Shown: positions 23,485-33,610, numbered from the stretch's first letter. The stretch: DNA of 64,000 nt from Marinospirillum minutulum DSM 6287 (GCF_000422325.1 NZ_AULO01000011.1:286279-350278), one strand, 5' to 3'. A program made the numbers and translations. Notes: a model not told the origin generated them from the sequence alone.

Positions 23485-26400
23485 ATGTTAAACAGCCGCC
23501 TTAAACTCTTACCTTGGTTAATCTTAACCAGTGTTTTTTCTAGCCCACTGCTTGCAGACATTGATTGGCGTACTAACCGCATTCTTCCCTTAGAAAAAGT
23601 AACTGTTGGCCCAACAGATAATTACCAAGCGGTGATAGACACGAATAATGAAGTCATTTATTACACTCGCCACCAAAACCTTCTGTCTAACTTAGTTAAG
23701 CAAGATCTTAAAACAGGCATTAGCAGCTACCTATTAGCCAAGGATTATGACAGTAAAGACCCAGCACTAGCGCCCGATGCTAGCCAGCTTGCACTAACCC
23801 TGTTTCGTTTTGATGCATTAGGCGATGTTTGCCTAGTACCGCTTACCCAAGGCAAGGTGAAGTGTGTTACTCAAAGTGGTAGCCGTGAATGGCAGCCTTT
23901 TTGGGTAACCAACCAAACCCTAGGCTATTTAAGAAAATCCATTAACCAAGCTTCTACAGAACTGGTTTTACACTCACTAGCAGACAACAGCCAGCAAGTG
24001 ATTACTCAGGGGCAGCTATCAGCACCTGCGGCCAGCCCAGATGGTCAATGGTTAATTTACAACCGTGAACCCACAGCCAAGCAGCAGGGTGGGCTTTTTC
24101 TTTATCATTTGGCTGAACAGAAAGAATTAGGCCCGATTCAGCTCGATTTACCCGGTAATAGCAGCTTTGCAACCTTTGATAGCCAGCAAAAGTTTATTTA
24201 CTTTAGCCATTATTTGAATGACACCAATAACGACCAACAAATAGATGCGCAAGACCATAGCGTGTTATTTCGTTTACCTTTAAAGCAGGCTTTAGATACC
24301 AGTAAAAAACACCTGCCAGAACAGCTTACCTCCGTAGCACAAAACTGTAGTTTTCCTGCTTTAACCAAAGAAAAACTCTACATGACCTGTGCCTTTGAAG
24401 GCTCTTTAGACACCTACCGTATGCCGGTTACTGGGCAAATTCCTGCTGTTTGGCAAGTAGAAGCTATTAATCTAGCCCACGCTCAGGCAAGCAGTTATGA
24501 AGAACGCTTGTTATTACTTAATACCCAGCGTTATCGTCAGCAGCAAACTAGCCCAGCCATGTTAGAGCGCTTGTTAAGCAACCACTTGGCTTTAAATGAA
24601 TTAACCGCTGCTAGCTATTATGTGGCGCAACTAGCCGAGGTTTACCTAGCCGACGCTGACTTAAATGCTTTCTTTACTAACCTTGGTATTTTGTTGCAGT
24701 TACAGGCCAAACAACGCCTACAGCCACAAGGCATGTTAACTGCTAGCTACCGCCAAGCCTTGTTAGATGAGCAACAAAGGCTTGCTGCCCAAGGCAAAAA
24801 CTCACCCAACCTAGCCTTGTTTAAAGCTTGGGTGAGTTATCTACTTAAAGAACCCCAAGCAGCAAAACGCGCCCTAGCTCAGCCTAATGCTAATAACCTG
24901 CACCCCTTACAAGTTTATTTACAGTTAGAGCTAGCAACAGAGTTATTTGCTGATGACCCAGTTGCTTTAGAAAAGCTTTTGGGTAGAGCCTTAGCGGTTG
25001 ATAAAATTTCTAGTGAAGCTCGCTTGTTTTATGCTTTTCAGTGGTTAAAGCAGCTAAGTAGTCCTGCTTTAAACTTAACTTCTAAGCAACAACAAACAAA
25101 ACTAGAAAAAATGGCAACAGCTAGTAGAGATGAGCGGGTTAAAATTCTACTGCTTAATGAAGTGGACTTATTAAAACTTGTTGCAGCCAGTGAATTTGCA
25201 GTTGAACGTGACTACTTTACCAGCATTAGTAAGCGCCTTTCCCCAGCCAAAGACGATGCCCAGCTACGCCGCTTAGCGCATTTACGTGCCATTCAGTTAA
25301 CGGGTTTAGCTGAAAAGTACAATTTTATGGAATTGATGTCGCGCCACTGGTTAACCCATACCGCCATTAACGACCCTGGCTTTGCGCAAACCGCTGAATA
25401 CTACGGCAGCATTAACCTTAGCCGTGCCTATGGTAGTTTGCAGCAGCAAGAAAATTTAACTGCACTCAATAGCTTTTATGCGCTGGTTAGACAAACCTCT
25501 GACCCTGAGGCAATTTATCAGCTAATTTATATTGCCTTACAACTAGATACCAGCCTGCAACCGCGTATGGAGTTATTGCTAAACCAGCTAATGGCAGAAG
25601 AATTAATTCCTAAAGATGACCCAGTAGCTGCGGCCAGCTTAGAGTTATTAAAAAATCCGCAACTGAGCATTAAGCGTTTAGAAGAACTTGCCGCTGGGTT
25701 ACAAGCTTATCAACCTAAAGGACTTAACCGAGGTGCGGCCGATCTACTGACAGGCAGTATTTATCATCGGCTACTACTGGCTACCCAAACTGGCTATAAC
25801 CACAATAAAAACTATTACCAGCAAGCCCATTACCACTATATGTTGGGTTTAGACCTAGCTTGGAATAACCAACGAACCCAAGTTGCAGTGTTAAACAACC
25901 TAGGTCAGTTGCATTTAACTGTACGCAACTACGGCCTAGCCAGTGAGTTTTTTGCGCAGCGCTTGCAGCTACCTTTTATTACTTCTGAAGAACAGCTTTT
26001 AACGCATTGGCAGCTAGCGAAAAGCCTTTTTTACAGTAACCGTCTGCAAGAAGCTTCTGAACAGGCTGAAATAGCACTGGCTTCTAGCCAACAGTTAGGT
26101 GAAGTTGAACAACTAGCTGCTTTAGAAAAAGCCGGATTTTATGCCCTACAAGCTGAAGACTTTTTATTAGCTAAACAACATTACCAAGCTTTATTAGCAA
26201 CCAATAAATTACAGGGTTTAAACCTAACCAAAGCTAACTTCAGCCTCGCCTATTTAAACTTTAAGCTGGGCCAACCAGCGCTAGCAGAAGCAGGGTTTAA
26301 GCAGGTTTTACAAGCCCTACCTAAGCTGGCGGCAAAACCTTTTAAAGTAGGTGATTTACCTGATTTTTCACCAGAGCGTTTAAAGTTACAAAGCTATGGT

Positions 26401-27009
26401 TTTTTAGCCCAGTTAGCCAATAACCCTGAAGAAAAGCTAGACTGGCTAGAAAAACGTAGTCAGCTACTGGCTGGCTTAAAAGTACAAGATTTACGCTATG
26501 GGTTTGATGAGGCAGGTCGTATAAGCCAGCTAATACAAACACAGTTGCAGGCAGCGCTTCTGCTTGAAAAGATGAACCGCCCAGCACAGCTAGCTAAGCT
26601 AATGCAAAACAACCTAAACAACCTAGTCGCTTGGCAAAAAAATGGTGGTAGTTTAATTGGTCAACCCGTTTTGCAGAGTGTTTATAACTACCTAGTTTTG
26701 GCCACTGATCACCCAGCAGCATTTAAAGAAGAGCCCCAGCTTTTAGCTGAGTTTATTCAGAAAATAGATAAAGAATGGGTCGTTGAACCTCAAACACCGG
26801 CTTATAACCAAGCACAGCAGCTTAAACTAAAATTATTAGAGGCAGGTTATCGCTTTCGCTTACAAGAGCAAACAGCAAACCAGTTAAAGGCTCAGCTACT
26901 TGTCTTAGAAGAAACAGCTAGCTGGCAAGGTTTAGCAGTTACTCGGCCTGACTTGCATCGGGAGTTACACTTGCTAGCCAAGGGTGTGCTAGCCCTTGCA
27001 AAACCCTAG
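23485..27009 (+). CDS. Periplasmic TolB-like propeller plus TPR protein
   Basis: The start is the ATG at 23485, after AGGGGT. A signal peptide (LKLLPWLILTSVFSSPLLAD) leads to PD40-type propeller repeats at residues ~50-330, for example DPALAPDASQLALTLFRFDA and LSAPAASPDGQWLIYNREPT. DTNNDQQIDAQDHSVLFRLP is a dockerin-like calcium loop of the kind seen in such propellers. The remaining ~800 residues are helical with tetratricopeptide-type pairs. It closes the operon with the AsmA-like protein and the lipoprotein. A scaffold in envelope assembly is likely but unproven. Confidence 0.65.
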   Translation: MLNSRLKLLPWLILTSVFSSPLLADIDWRTNRILPLEKVTVGPTDNYQAVIDTNNEVIYYTRHQNLLSNLVKQDLKTGISSYLLAKDYDSKDPALAPDASQLALTLFRFDALGDVCLVPLTQGKVKCVTQSGSREWQPFWVTNQTLGYLRKSINQASTELVLHSLADNSQQVITQGQLSAPAASPDGQWLIYNREPTAKQQGGLFLYHLAEQKELGPIQLDLPGNSSFATFDSQQKFIYFSHYLNDTNNDQQIDAQDHSVLFRLPLKQALDTSKKHLPEQLTSVAQNCSFPALTKEKLYMTCAFEGSLDTYRMPVTGQIPAVWQVEAINLAHAQASSYEERLLLLNTQRYRQQQTSPAMLERLLSNHLALNELTAASYYVAQLAEVYLADADLNAFFTNLGILLQLQAKQRLQPQGMLTASYRQALLDEQQRLAAQGKNSPNLALFKAWVSYLLKEPQAAKRALAQPNANNLHPLQVYLQLELATELFADDPVALEKLLGRALAVDKISSEARLFYAFQWLKQLSSPALNLTSKQQQTKLEKMATASRDERVKILLLNEVDLLKLVAASEFAVERDYFTSISKRLSPAKDDAQLRRLAHLRAIQLTGLAEKYNFMELMSRHWLTHTAINDPGFAQTAEYYGSINLSRAYGSLQQQENLTALNSFYALVRQTSDPEAIYQLIYIALQLDTSLQPRMELLLNQLMAEELIPKDDPVAAASLELLKNPQLSIKRLEELAAGLQAYQPKGLNRGAADLLTGSIYHRLLLATQTGYNHNKNYYQQAHYHYMLGLDLAWNNQRTQVAVLNNLGQLHLTVRNYGLASEFFAQRLQLPFITSEEQLLTHWQLAKSLFYSNRLQEASEQAEIALASSQQLGEVEQLAALEKAGFYALQAEDFLLAKQHYQALLATNKLQGLNLTKANFSLAYLNFKLGQPALAEAGFKQVLQALPKLAAKPFKVGDLPDFSPERLKLQSYGFLAQLANNPEEKLDWLEKRSQLLAGLKVQDLRYGFDEAGRISQLIQTQLQAALLLEKMNRPAQLAKLMQNNLNNLVAWQKNGGSLIGQPVLQSVYNYLVLATDHPAAFKEEPQLLAEFIQKIDKEWVVEPQTPAYNQAQQLKLKLLEAGYRFRLQEQTANQLKAQLLVLEETASWQGLAVTRPDLHRELHLLAKGVLALAKP

Positions 27010-27379
27010 CATCAATTATACTAACCAGCCGTTGCTGATACCAAGCAACGGCTTGTAAGGCTGGGAAGGTACGGCGAGCAAGCAAGTGAGGTGGCAGGGT
27101 ATGGATTTGTTCTGCAGGCAACTCAATCAGCTCAGCTTCGCTTGCTATGCCTAACAACCAAGGCTTTGCGTCAGTTGATTGAGCAGCTAAACGCAACCAG
27201 TGGGTAGTCTGCTGAGCTTTGTCCTTAGCGGTACTCTGGTTTAAAAACTGATTAAAAGGCAATAACAACGCCTTAGGGTCATAAAAAGAACAACTCCCTT
27301 GGCCTTTAACCAAACTGGCTTCAAATGCAAACCACTGGTTTTGGTGGCAAAAGAGAACAACTGTTAGCTGCTTAATCAT
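26939..27379 (-). CDS. Degenerate CheW-like protein
   Basis: A 146-residue protein, the last of the chemosensory operon, one base after the CheW gene. QLTVVLFCHQNQWFAFEASL resembles the first CheW strands, and FPALQAVAWYQQRLVSIIDA is like the second CheW subdomain. It lacks the clear NVRG and LDxxxLF segments. Wsp systems have two CheW proteins, WspB and WspD, so this may be the second, divergent one. Its 3' end overlaps the convergent TPR gene by 71 bases. Confidence 0.55.
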   Translation of the reverse strand: MIKQLTVVLFCHQNQWFAFEASLVKGQGSCSFYDPKALLLPFNQFLNQSTAKDKAQQTTHWLRLAAQSTDAKPWLLGIASEAELIELPAEQIHTLPPHLLARRTFPALQAVAWYQQRLVSIIDARVLQGLAHPWLASVTPDASQAE

Positions 27380-27904
27380 TTACCCCTGCCCTGCTAACCA
27401 AGCCGTAAACACAGCGTCTAAATCTAGCAGAGTTATGGCTAGGTTATTAAAATTAAACAGGCTAGTTACATAGGGTTTTAAATGCTCTGGCAAGGCTTCA
27501 GGTGGTGCTTTTAATTGGCTTTCTGGCAGATCAACAACATCCAGTAGCTGATCCACCCTTAAGCCGCTATGCATGGCTTTGGTTCTACCCAATAAAATAG
27601 TCGAGTTTTCAGCCTTACTTTGGTTGGTATTAGTGGTTAGTTGTAATAAGTCATCTAGGCGAATTACAGATTCAATATCGCCCCTGACATTCATTACACC
27701 TTCAACAGATGCGGGCATACCGGGTAAATAGTGTACGGCTTCTTCACCAGGTAAAACCTCTGTTATGTTAGCGCCAGCAAAGGCGAAGTGTTGTTCACCT
27801 AGCCTAAAAATAACCAATTTAACAACGGGTTCATCAACGTCGACAATTTCTTGGTCGTTACCTGCACGCTCATTCAGCAGTTGATCTAACTGGCTAGTGG
27901 TCAT
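27380..27904 (-). CDS. cheW: CheW coupling protein
   Basis: A 174-residue protein whose start overlaps the upstream stop by 4 bases. After an acidic N-terminus, VVKLVIFRLGEQHFAFAGAN, ITEVLPGEEAVHYLPGMPAS, VEGVMNVRGDIESVIRLDDL and LLDLDAVFTAWLAGQG are CheW landmarks, including the NVRG loop. It couples receptor to CheA in the Wsp-like array. It lies downstream of the GGDEF output protein, unlike Pseudomonas wspB, which follows the receptor. Confidence 0.85.
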   Translation of the reverse strand: MTTSQLDQLLNERAGNDQEIVDVDEPVVKLVIFRLGEQHFAFAGANITEVLPGEEAVHYLPGMPASVEGVMNVRGDIESVIRLDDLLQLTTNTNQSKAENSTILLGRTKAMHSGLRVDQLLDVVDLPESQLKAPPEALPEHLKPYVTSLFNFNNLAITLLDLDAVFTAWLAGQG

Positions 27905-29589
27905 GTTTTTTCCTTGCTCACAACAACTTGGTTACGTCCCTGTTCTTTTGCCTTGTAAAGTGCTGCATCGGCTGCCATACGCAAGTCTTCGGATCGACTA
28001 CAGCCCGGATAAAAACTAATACCCGCACTAAAAGTTACTTTAAACTGTTTATTGCCTGCATTAAAAATAATTTTTGAGAAGTCTTCTCTTAGCTCGTTAA
28101 CCAGCCCTTTAGCTTTTTCAGGTGTTAAGTTTTTAAGCAATAAAGCAAACTCTTCGCCACCATAACGACCGATAACATCTGTATTTCTTAAACGGTGCTT
28201 AAACAACCTTGCCAAAGCAACAATGACTTGGTCACCTGCCATATGGCCATAGGTATCATTCACTGCTTTGAATTTGTCTAAATCTATCATTACTACAGCT
28301 AGGGTTTCTTCCTGACGCATCGCATGAGCCAAGGCTGTATTCATCATTTCTGTAGTGGTTGTGTGGTTATACAAGCCCGTTAGGCTGTCTCTAGCCATTA
28401 GGCTACGCAGAGTACGCATACGCTCGGCACGTAGCGCAACAGAAGCAACCAACTCTTCTGGGATGACTGGTTTAGTAATAAATCCTTCTACCCCTACCTG
28501 CATGGCTTTAAACTGTTTTTTGCGGTTAGTTTCACTTGAAAGAAAGACTATGGGTAAACCCACGTATTCAGGTACTTGCCTTATTATGGCGGCCATTTCT
28601 ACGCCATCACAAACAGGCATGTACATATCGGCTAACACTAGATCAGGGTTAAAGGTTCGCAGTGTTTCAAGAATGACTTCTGGCTTATGGGTTTGATAAA
28701 CCAGCATACCCGCTTCTTCTAAAATTAAACTGTGGTACTCAGCTACGTCTGGCTCGTCATCAACAAGCAGAATGCGATAGGGCTCATCGGGCTTATCATT
28801 CATTAAATCATCAAGCACGGCTGCTAACTCTAACGGCTTAGCTGGCTTGAGAAAATAAGCCGCACACCCAGCTCTTACAGCACTTAGCCTTGCTTCAAAG
28901 TCATCACGACCCGATAAAACAATGGAAGGTAGCTGCTGGCCGGTTACTTCTTTTAGGCTGGCCAGTTCATCCGTACCTGCGGTGCGACCTTGCGGAAAGT
29001 ACACATCCATAATAACCGCATCTGGGCGCTTATTAATCACTGCCTTGTGAAAAGACTGGGTATCGTTGAAATGCTCTATTTGATAACCAAAACAGCGGAG
29101 TTGATTCGCTAGGTGATCGACCTGTTCGGGTTCATCATCACAAAGGTAAATAAGTGGGCTATCACTCGAAATTTGCATACTTGATGTTTTTTCAACATCA
29201 AAAAAGGGCGCATCTTGGGGGTGACCGTTTTGCAAATCTGCATAAGCAAGTATTTGTACTTGCGATGCTAGCTGGTGCAATAAATCTTCTAGGGTGTCTG
29301 GCCAGCCAGAAGGTGTGCGATTAACGGGTAAGTCGATTAGCTGCTGGGTATAGCTTTCTGCTTGCTCTGCAATTTTGGCTAAATCGATAAAACCAAAAGA
29401 TTTACCCGTACCTTTTAAACTATGAAAAGCACGGTGTAGCTCAACGGCACTTACCCTATTCATTTCAGGGTCAGACTTTAATAATTTCATCTGCTCTTGA
29501 GCTTCTTCTAGCCGAGCAGGTAATTGATTAACAAAACTGGCCCTTAAGCGTGCAATTTTTTCTTGTAGTGTTGGCTTGCTCATACTCAT
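27901..29589 (-). CDS. Hpt-REC-REC-GGDEF diguanylate cyclase, Wsp output
   Basis: A 562-residue protein. Residues ~10-110 form an Hpt domain (ELHRAFHSLKGTGKSFGFID, His about 56). Two receiver domains follow: IYLCDDEPEQVDHLANQL with Asp in DAVIMDVYFP, then ILLVDDEPDVAEYHS with Asp in DLVLADMYMP. The GGDEF domain has DSLTGLYNHT, an inhibitory RNTD five residues before the active GGEEF, and the C-terminal AADAALYKAKEQGRN. It should make cyclic-di-GMP in response to CheA. WspR has one REC only, so the Hpt and second REC are an addition. Confidence 0.9.
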   Translation of the reverse strand: MSMSKPTLQEKIARLRASFVNQLPARLEEAQEQMKLLKSDPEMNRVSAVELHRAFHSLKGTGKSFGFIDLAKIAEQAESYTQQLIDLPVNRTPSGWPDTLEDLLHQLASQVQILAYADLQNGHPQDAPFFDVEKTSSMQISSDSPLIYLCDDEPEQVDHLANQLRCFGYQIEHFNDTQSFHKAVINKRPDAVIMDVYFPQGRTAGTDELASLKEVTGQQLPSIVLSGRDDFEARLSAVRAGCAAYFLKPAKPLELAAVLDDLMNDKPDEPYRILLVDDEPDVAEYHSLILEEAGMLVYQTHKPEVILETLRTFNPDLVLADMYMPVCDGVEMAAIIRQVPEYVGLPIVFLSSETNRKKQFKAMQVGVEGFITKPVIPEELVASVALRAERMRTLRSLMARDSLTGLYNHTTTTEMMNTALAHAMRQEETLAVVMIDLDKFKAVNDTYGHMAGDQVIVALARLFKHRLRNTDVIGRYGGEEFALLLKNLTPEKAKGLVNELREDFSKIIFNAGNKQFKVTFSAGISFYPGCSRSEDLRMAADAALYKAKEQGRNQVVVSKEKT

Positions 29590-29621
29590 GTATGAAGACT
29601 CCCTCCCAAATATGGGATTAT

Positions 29622-29984
29622 TTAGCTAGATGCTGCCATAACCTTGGCAATAGCAGCAGGAAGGGTTTCTTCCATACTAAAATCTTTCATCAGACAAGCA
29701 TCAATGGCTGGTTCTTGTGCTCTGGCTGCTTCAGGGTCATCACCTGTTAGTAGTATAAAAGGTAGTTTACGCCCTTGGGTTTGGAGTTCACGGTAAAGCT
29801 CTACACCACTGACTAGGGGCATATTCATATCACTAACAACTAGCTCAACGCCAGGCTGCGCATTTAATAGTTCAAGGGCTACCACTGCATTTTCTGCTTG
29901 GAAAACTTGATGTCCTTGATCTTCAAGAACAGCTGCTATCATTTCACCTGCTAAAGGGTCGTCATCTACAACTAAAATTTGCAT
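29622..29984 (-). CDS. Single-domain response regulator (CheY-like)
   Basis: A 120-residue receiver. MQILVVDDDPLAGEMIAAVL has the acidic triad start, VELVVSDMNMPLVSGVELYR the phospho-acceptor Asp, and KLPFILLTGDDPEAARAQEP the Thr region. It has no output domain. It lies between CheA-REC and the Hpt-REC-REC-GGDEF gene, so it could be a phosphate sink, or relay to the Hpt domain of the next protein. The C-terminal helix reads LPAAIAKVMAASS. Confidence 0.85.
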   Translation of the reverse strand: MQILVVDDDPLAGEMIAAVLEDQGHQVFQAENAVVALELLNAQPGVELVVSDMNMPLVSGVELYRELQTQGRKLPFILLTGDDPEAARAQEPAIDACLMKDFSMEETLPAAIAKVMAASS

Positions 29985-30014
29985 ACTTTGTCTCTTAATT
30001 GGGTTTGCTTACTT

Positions 30015-32156
30015 TTAATCCAGCAGAATTTTTAACGTATCAACCAAGCTATTTTGATCAAAACTGCCTTTAACTATGTAGGCATCTGCTCCCACTTCTA
30101 TTCCTCTGCGACGGTCACTTTCCTTAGCACGAGAAGTAATAATTATTATTGGTTTATCTCGGTAATTTTCTTCTTCTCGTAAACGTGCTGTTAGGGTAAA
30201 ACCATCCATAATTGGCATTTCCACATCGGTTAATACCGCATCAAAAACCTCTGCACGCGCTTTATCTAAACCATCTTGCCCATGCTCTGCTAGGGTAACT
30301 TGGTAACCCCAAGCTTCTAACACATCTCGCTCAATTTCACGGGTATTCAGTGAATCATCAACCACTAGAATACGCTTGCGTTGCTCTTTACCGAGCGTTG
30401 GGGTTTCATTCTTAGCTGTGCCTCTTACCTTACGTGCTTTGGCTAAAAGGTAGGGTACATGCAAGAGGCTAACTAACTTGTTCTGCCCTGTAGTAACCAT
30501 ACCAGAAATAAGTGTATTGCTGTGTAGGTGTTCAGGCAGCTGTTTTATTACTAGGTCACGTTCATCTAACAGTTTATCAATAATTAAAGCTAGCTTCTCG
30601 GTGTGCACACGTATTACTAGCAGTAATAGCGCTTTCTTGTTGGCTGCTATAGGTTTACTGGCTTGCTTGGCTTTAACCGGTAAACCAATTAAGTCGGCTA
30701 ACTTTACCACTGGCACAAACTCGTTACGAATTATAACCGCATTACGGTCGGCTACTTTGATTAACGAGGCTTCTGGTACGCTTAGTAATTCTGCTATGTA
30801 TTGTGCTGTAAAGCCTAGTTCATGCCCTGCCGCGCTTATGGTTAGAACACGCATTTTGGCTAAGGACAAGGGTAGGCGCAAGGTAAAACAAGCGCCCTTT
30901 CCTAGCTGGGTTCGCACACTAATAACGCCTTGCAGCTCATCAACAATAGAGCGCTTAACAACATCCATGCCCACACCACGCCCTGATACTTCGGTTATTA
31001 AAGCGCTCGTTGAAAAGCCCGGCAAAAAGATTAAATCGGTAACTTCTTGATCACTCATTTCTGCTAGGTCAGCTTCAGTAACCAAACCTTTTTTTAGTGC
31101 CTTGTCACGTATAGCTTCTAAAGATAACCCTGCACCATCATCACTTATATCTAAAACAACCCAACCTGCATCTTGGCGAGCAGTAATTTTTATTAGTCCT
31201 CTCGCTGGCTTACCTTTTTTCTGACGTTCAGCAGGCGGTTCTATACCATGATCTAGTGCATTACGTAACAGGTGAATCATAGGGTCGGCTAGTTGATCAA
31301 TCATTTGTCTATCTAGCTCTATTTCACTGCCTTGTATGCGGCACTCTACCTGCTTATCTAGCGAACGTGCCATATCTCTAACCAGTCGCGAAGCTGAGTC
31401 TAATACTATGCCTAGAGGCAGCATTCGCATCTGCAAGGCTTTATCGTGTAACTCTTGCATTAAGTCTTCTTGTGCTAGCACTGTTTCTCGGATATTTCGA
31501 GAAAATTGCTGCATTTCTAAATGACTATTAGGCTTACTTTCTGCTGTTTTCTCTAACTGGCGTGCACTCGTAGCTAGCTCGCGCATACCAGCATGATTAG
31601 AAACCAGCTCACCCATGAGTTTAATCAACTCTTCTAATTTGCTTAGCTTAATACGGACAGTATCAGTTGATTTTAAAGCGGGTTTATCTTGTTCTGCTTT
31701 AGCTTCACTAACGACTGTTGGCGATGCTGTTGTTGCTGGAGTTACTGGGGTGTTTAACAAGTCTGGGTTTTCAGCAAGCGCACTTAACTTTTTACAAAAT
31801 TCTAGTTGAGTGGCATTTAGCTCGGCAACCTCACCCTTAGCTTCTAAGGCTTCGACTTGATCTGTTAAGGTGTCTACCGCTTGGTAAAGTAAAGCACTCA
31901 CCCCGGCTGAGCTACCAAGACGCTTATCTCGCAAAGCACTTAATAGGTCTTCTAGGCTATGAGCGACCAGCGTTATAGGCTCTAACTTGAGCATTCTAGA
32001 AGAGCCTTTCAGCGTATGAGCAGAACGAAAAAGGCTGTTAATCTGTTCTGTATCTATTCCCTGCTCTAAGTCTGCTAAGCCTTGTGTTAAACGACCTAGG
32101 TGATCTCTAGCTTCTTCTATAAAGCGCGAAATAAACTTTTTAATATCTAAAGCCAT
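30015..32156 (-). CDS. cheA: CheA hybrid histidine kinase with C-terminal REC
   Basis: A 713-residue protein. Hpt domain at residues 1-110 (SLFRSAHTLKGSSRMLKLEP, His about 47); dimerisation and ATPase domains with PMIHLLRNALDHGIEPPAER (N box), DISDDGAGLSLEAIRDKALK and TEVSGRGVGMDVVKRSIVDE; a CheW domain near 440-570; and a C-terminal receiver RILVVDDSLNTREIERDVLE with Asp in DAVLTDVEMP. WspE has the same CheA-REC layout. It starts 2 bases after the CheR stop. Confidence 0.9.
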   Translation of the reverse strand: MALDIKKFISRFIEEARDHLGRLTQGLADLEQGIDTEQINSLFRSAHTLKGSSRMLKLEPITLVAHSLEDLLSALRDKRLGSSAGVSALLYQAVDTLTDQVEALEAKGEVAELNATQLEFCKKLSALAENPDLLNTPVTPATTASPTVVSEAKAEQDKPALKSTDTVRIKLSKLEELIKLMGELVSNHAGMRELATSARQLEKTAESKPNSHLEMQQFSRNIRETVLAQEDLMQELHDKALQMRMLPLGIVLDSASRLVRDMARSLDKQVECRIQGSEIELDRQMIDQLADPMIHLLRNALDHGIEPPAERQKKGKPARGLIKITARQDAGWVVLDISDDGAGLSLEAIRDKALKKGLVTEADLAEMSDQEVTDLIFLPGFSTSALITEVSGRGVGMDVVKRSIVDELQGVISVRTQLGKGACFTLRLPLSLAKMRVLTISAAGHELGFTAQYIAELLSVPEASLIKVADRNAVIIRNEFVPVVKLADLIGLPVKAKQASKPIAANKKALLLLVIRVHTEKLALIIDKLLDERDLVIKQLPEHLHSNTLISGMVTTGQNKLVSLLHVPYLLAKARKVRGTAKNETPTLGKEQRKRILVVDDSLNTREIERDVLEAWGYQVTLAEHGQDGLDKARAEVFDAVLTDVEMPIMDGFTLTARLREEENYRDKPIIIITSRAKESDRRRGIEVGADAYIVKGSFDQNSLVDTLKILLD

Positions 32157-32158
32157 GT

Positions 32159-33610
32159 TTATTTCTCCTTCACTTGCAGGTCATCAGTTAAGCTTTGCAA
32201 ATGACGTTGACTTAAAAATAATAGATCACCTGCTGGAAGAGATAGGGGTATCCATTGCATAGCATCACTGGCCTTAATATTGGCTGTTAAAGTACGCACC
32301 AGGGTTTGGTAGGCTCTCAAAGCTGCTTCTGGCTGCAGCTGACTTCGGTATATCTCAGCTAAATAATAATGGGCTGGCCAACATTCTGGGTTGGTGTAAA
32401 CCACCTTTTTAAACCATTCAATAGCAACGGCTTGCTGATCTTGCCATTTGGCACTTAACCCCTTCATAAACATCATATCAATGGACCAAGCATCTAGCGC
32501 AAAGGCTTCTTCTAAAAGCTGGTCAGTAGCGATAAAGTCTTGGCTATTTAAAAGTATCCAACTTTTTAGTAGCAGCGCTGGCAGGTTGTTTATATCTTTT
32601 ACTAGCAGGCTAGCTAACAAGTGCAAGGCTCGTGGGTATTCTTTGTCGGCAACCAATTGCTGAACTGTTTGAATATCAGGCAAAGGAAAGTCACCAAGGG
32701 GTGGCTTAATGGGGTTGTTTAAACTGGGTAATTTAACTTCAGGCTTTGTTGTTATTGTGGTTGGCTTAACTTCCAACGCACTGCTTTTGGGAAGGTAGCG
32801 ACTTCCTTTAACAAAGTAGTATTGGTCATGCTGTTCTACTAGCTCAAACACACCTAGGTTATTGCCTAGTGTTTCAGAGCTACCAAGAATTAGTAGCCCA
32901 TCGCTTGGCATTAATTCATAAAACTTTTTTTGAATAATTCGGCGTGTTTCTAAATCAAAGTAAATAGATACATTACGAAAAAATACAAGATCGTAGTTGT
33001 GTAGCTGTTTAGGAAACACAGGTGCTAAGAGGTTAAGTTCATAAAAATTAACCTGTTGGCGTATTTCTGGAATTAGCTGGAAGCCACGTTCTTGGGGTAA
33101 AAAATAACGTTTACGCAGGTCTGCTGTGACGCCTCGAAAAGAAAATTCAGAATAAAAGCCTGCACGCGCCTTTTTGAGAATATTTTGGTCTAAATCACCA
33201 GCGTCTAGCTCTACCCGCTTGGCTAGATTAACACCCAAGGCTTCACGAATAGCGATAGCAAGGCTATAGGGTTCTTCACCTGAGGAACAACCTGCACTGA
33301 GTATCCGCACTGGTTCATTTGAACTTTTATTCGCCAAAACTTGGGGTAAAAGGTGATTGACCAGCAGCTGAATTTGTTCTGGTTCACGAAAAAAATAGGT
33401 TTCATTTACAGTTAAATGGTTCACCAGCTGATCAAAAGCTTGGCTATTTTGGCTTATTAACTTGCGGTAGGCGGTTAGATCGGCACAACCTTCTTTTACT
33501 AGCTTAGTTTGTATAGCTTTGCGTAAGCGTTCTTCAGCAACACCTTCTAACAATAAACCACAATGCTGGTACACCATTTTTTTTATGCTTGTTAGCTCAC
33601 TGCTGGTCAT
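32159..33610 (-). CDS. cheR: CheR methyltransferase with C-terminal TPR
   Basis: A 483-residue protein. The N-terminal CheR domain includes VNHLTVNETYFFREPEQIQL and RILSAGCSSGEEPYSLAIAI, the SAM-binding loop, and YDLVFFRNVSIYFDLETRRI. The C-terminal ~180 residues hold tetratricopeptide repeats, such as AIEWFKKVVYTNPECWPAHY. WspC has the same CheR-TPR build. It adds methyl groups to glutamates of the upstream receptor. It overlaps cheB by 4 bases. Confidence 0.9.
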   Translation of the reverse strand: MTSSELTSIKKMVYQHCGLLLEGVAEERLRKAIQTKLVKEGCADLTAYRKLISQNSQAFDQLVNHLTVNETYFFREPEQIQLLVNHLLPQVLANKSSNEPVRILSAGCSSGEEPYSLAIAIREALGVNLAKRVELDAGDLDQNILKKARAGFYSEFSFRGVTADLRKRYFLPQERGFQLIPEIRQQVNFYELNLLAPVFPKQLHNYDLVFFRNVSIYFDLETRRIIQKKFYELMPSDGLLILGSSETLGNNLGVFELVEQHDQYYFVKGSRYLPKSSALEVKPTTITTKPEVKLPSLNNPIKPPLGDFPLPDIQTVQQLVADKEYPRALHLLASLLVKDINNLPALLLKSWILLNSQDFIATDQLLEEAFALDAWSIDMMFMKGLSAKWQDQQAVAIEWFKKVVYTNPECWPAHYYLAEIYRSQLQPEAALRAYQTLVRTLTANIKASDAMQWIPLSLPAGDLLFLSQRHLQSLTDDLQVKEK

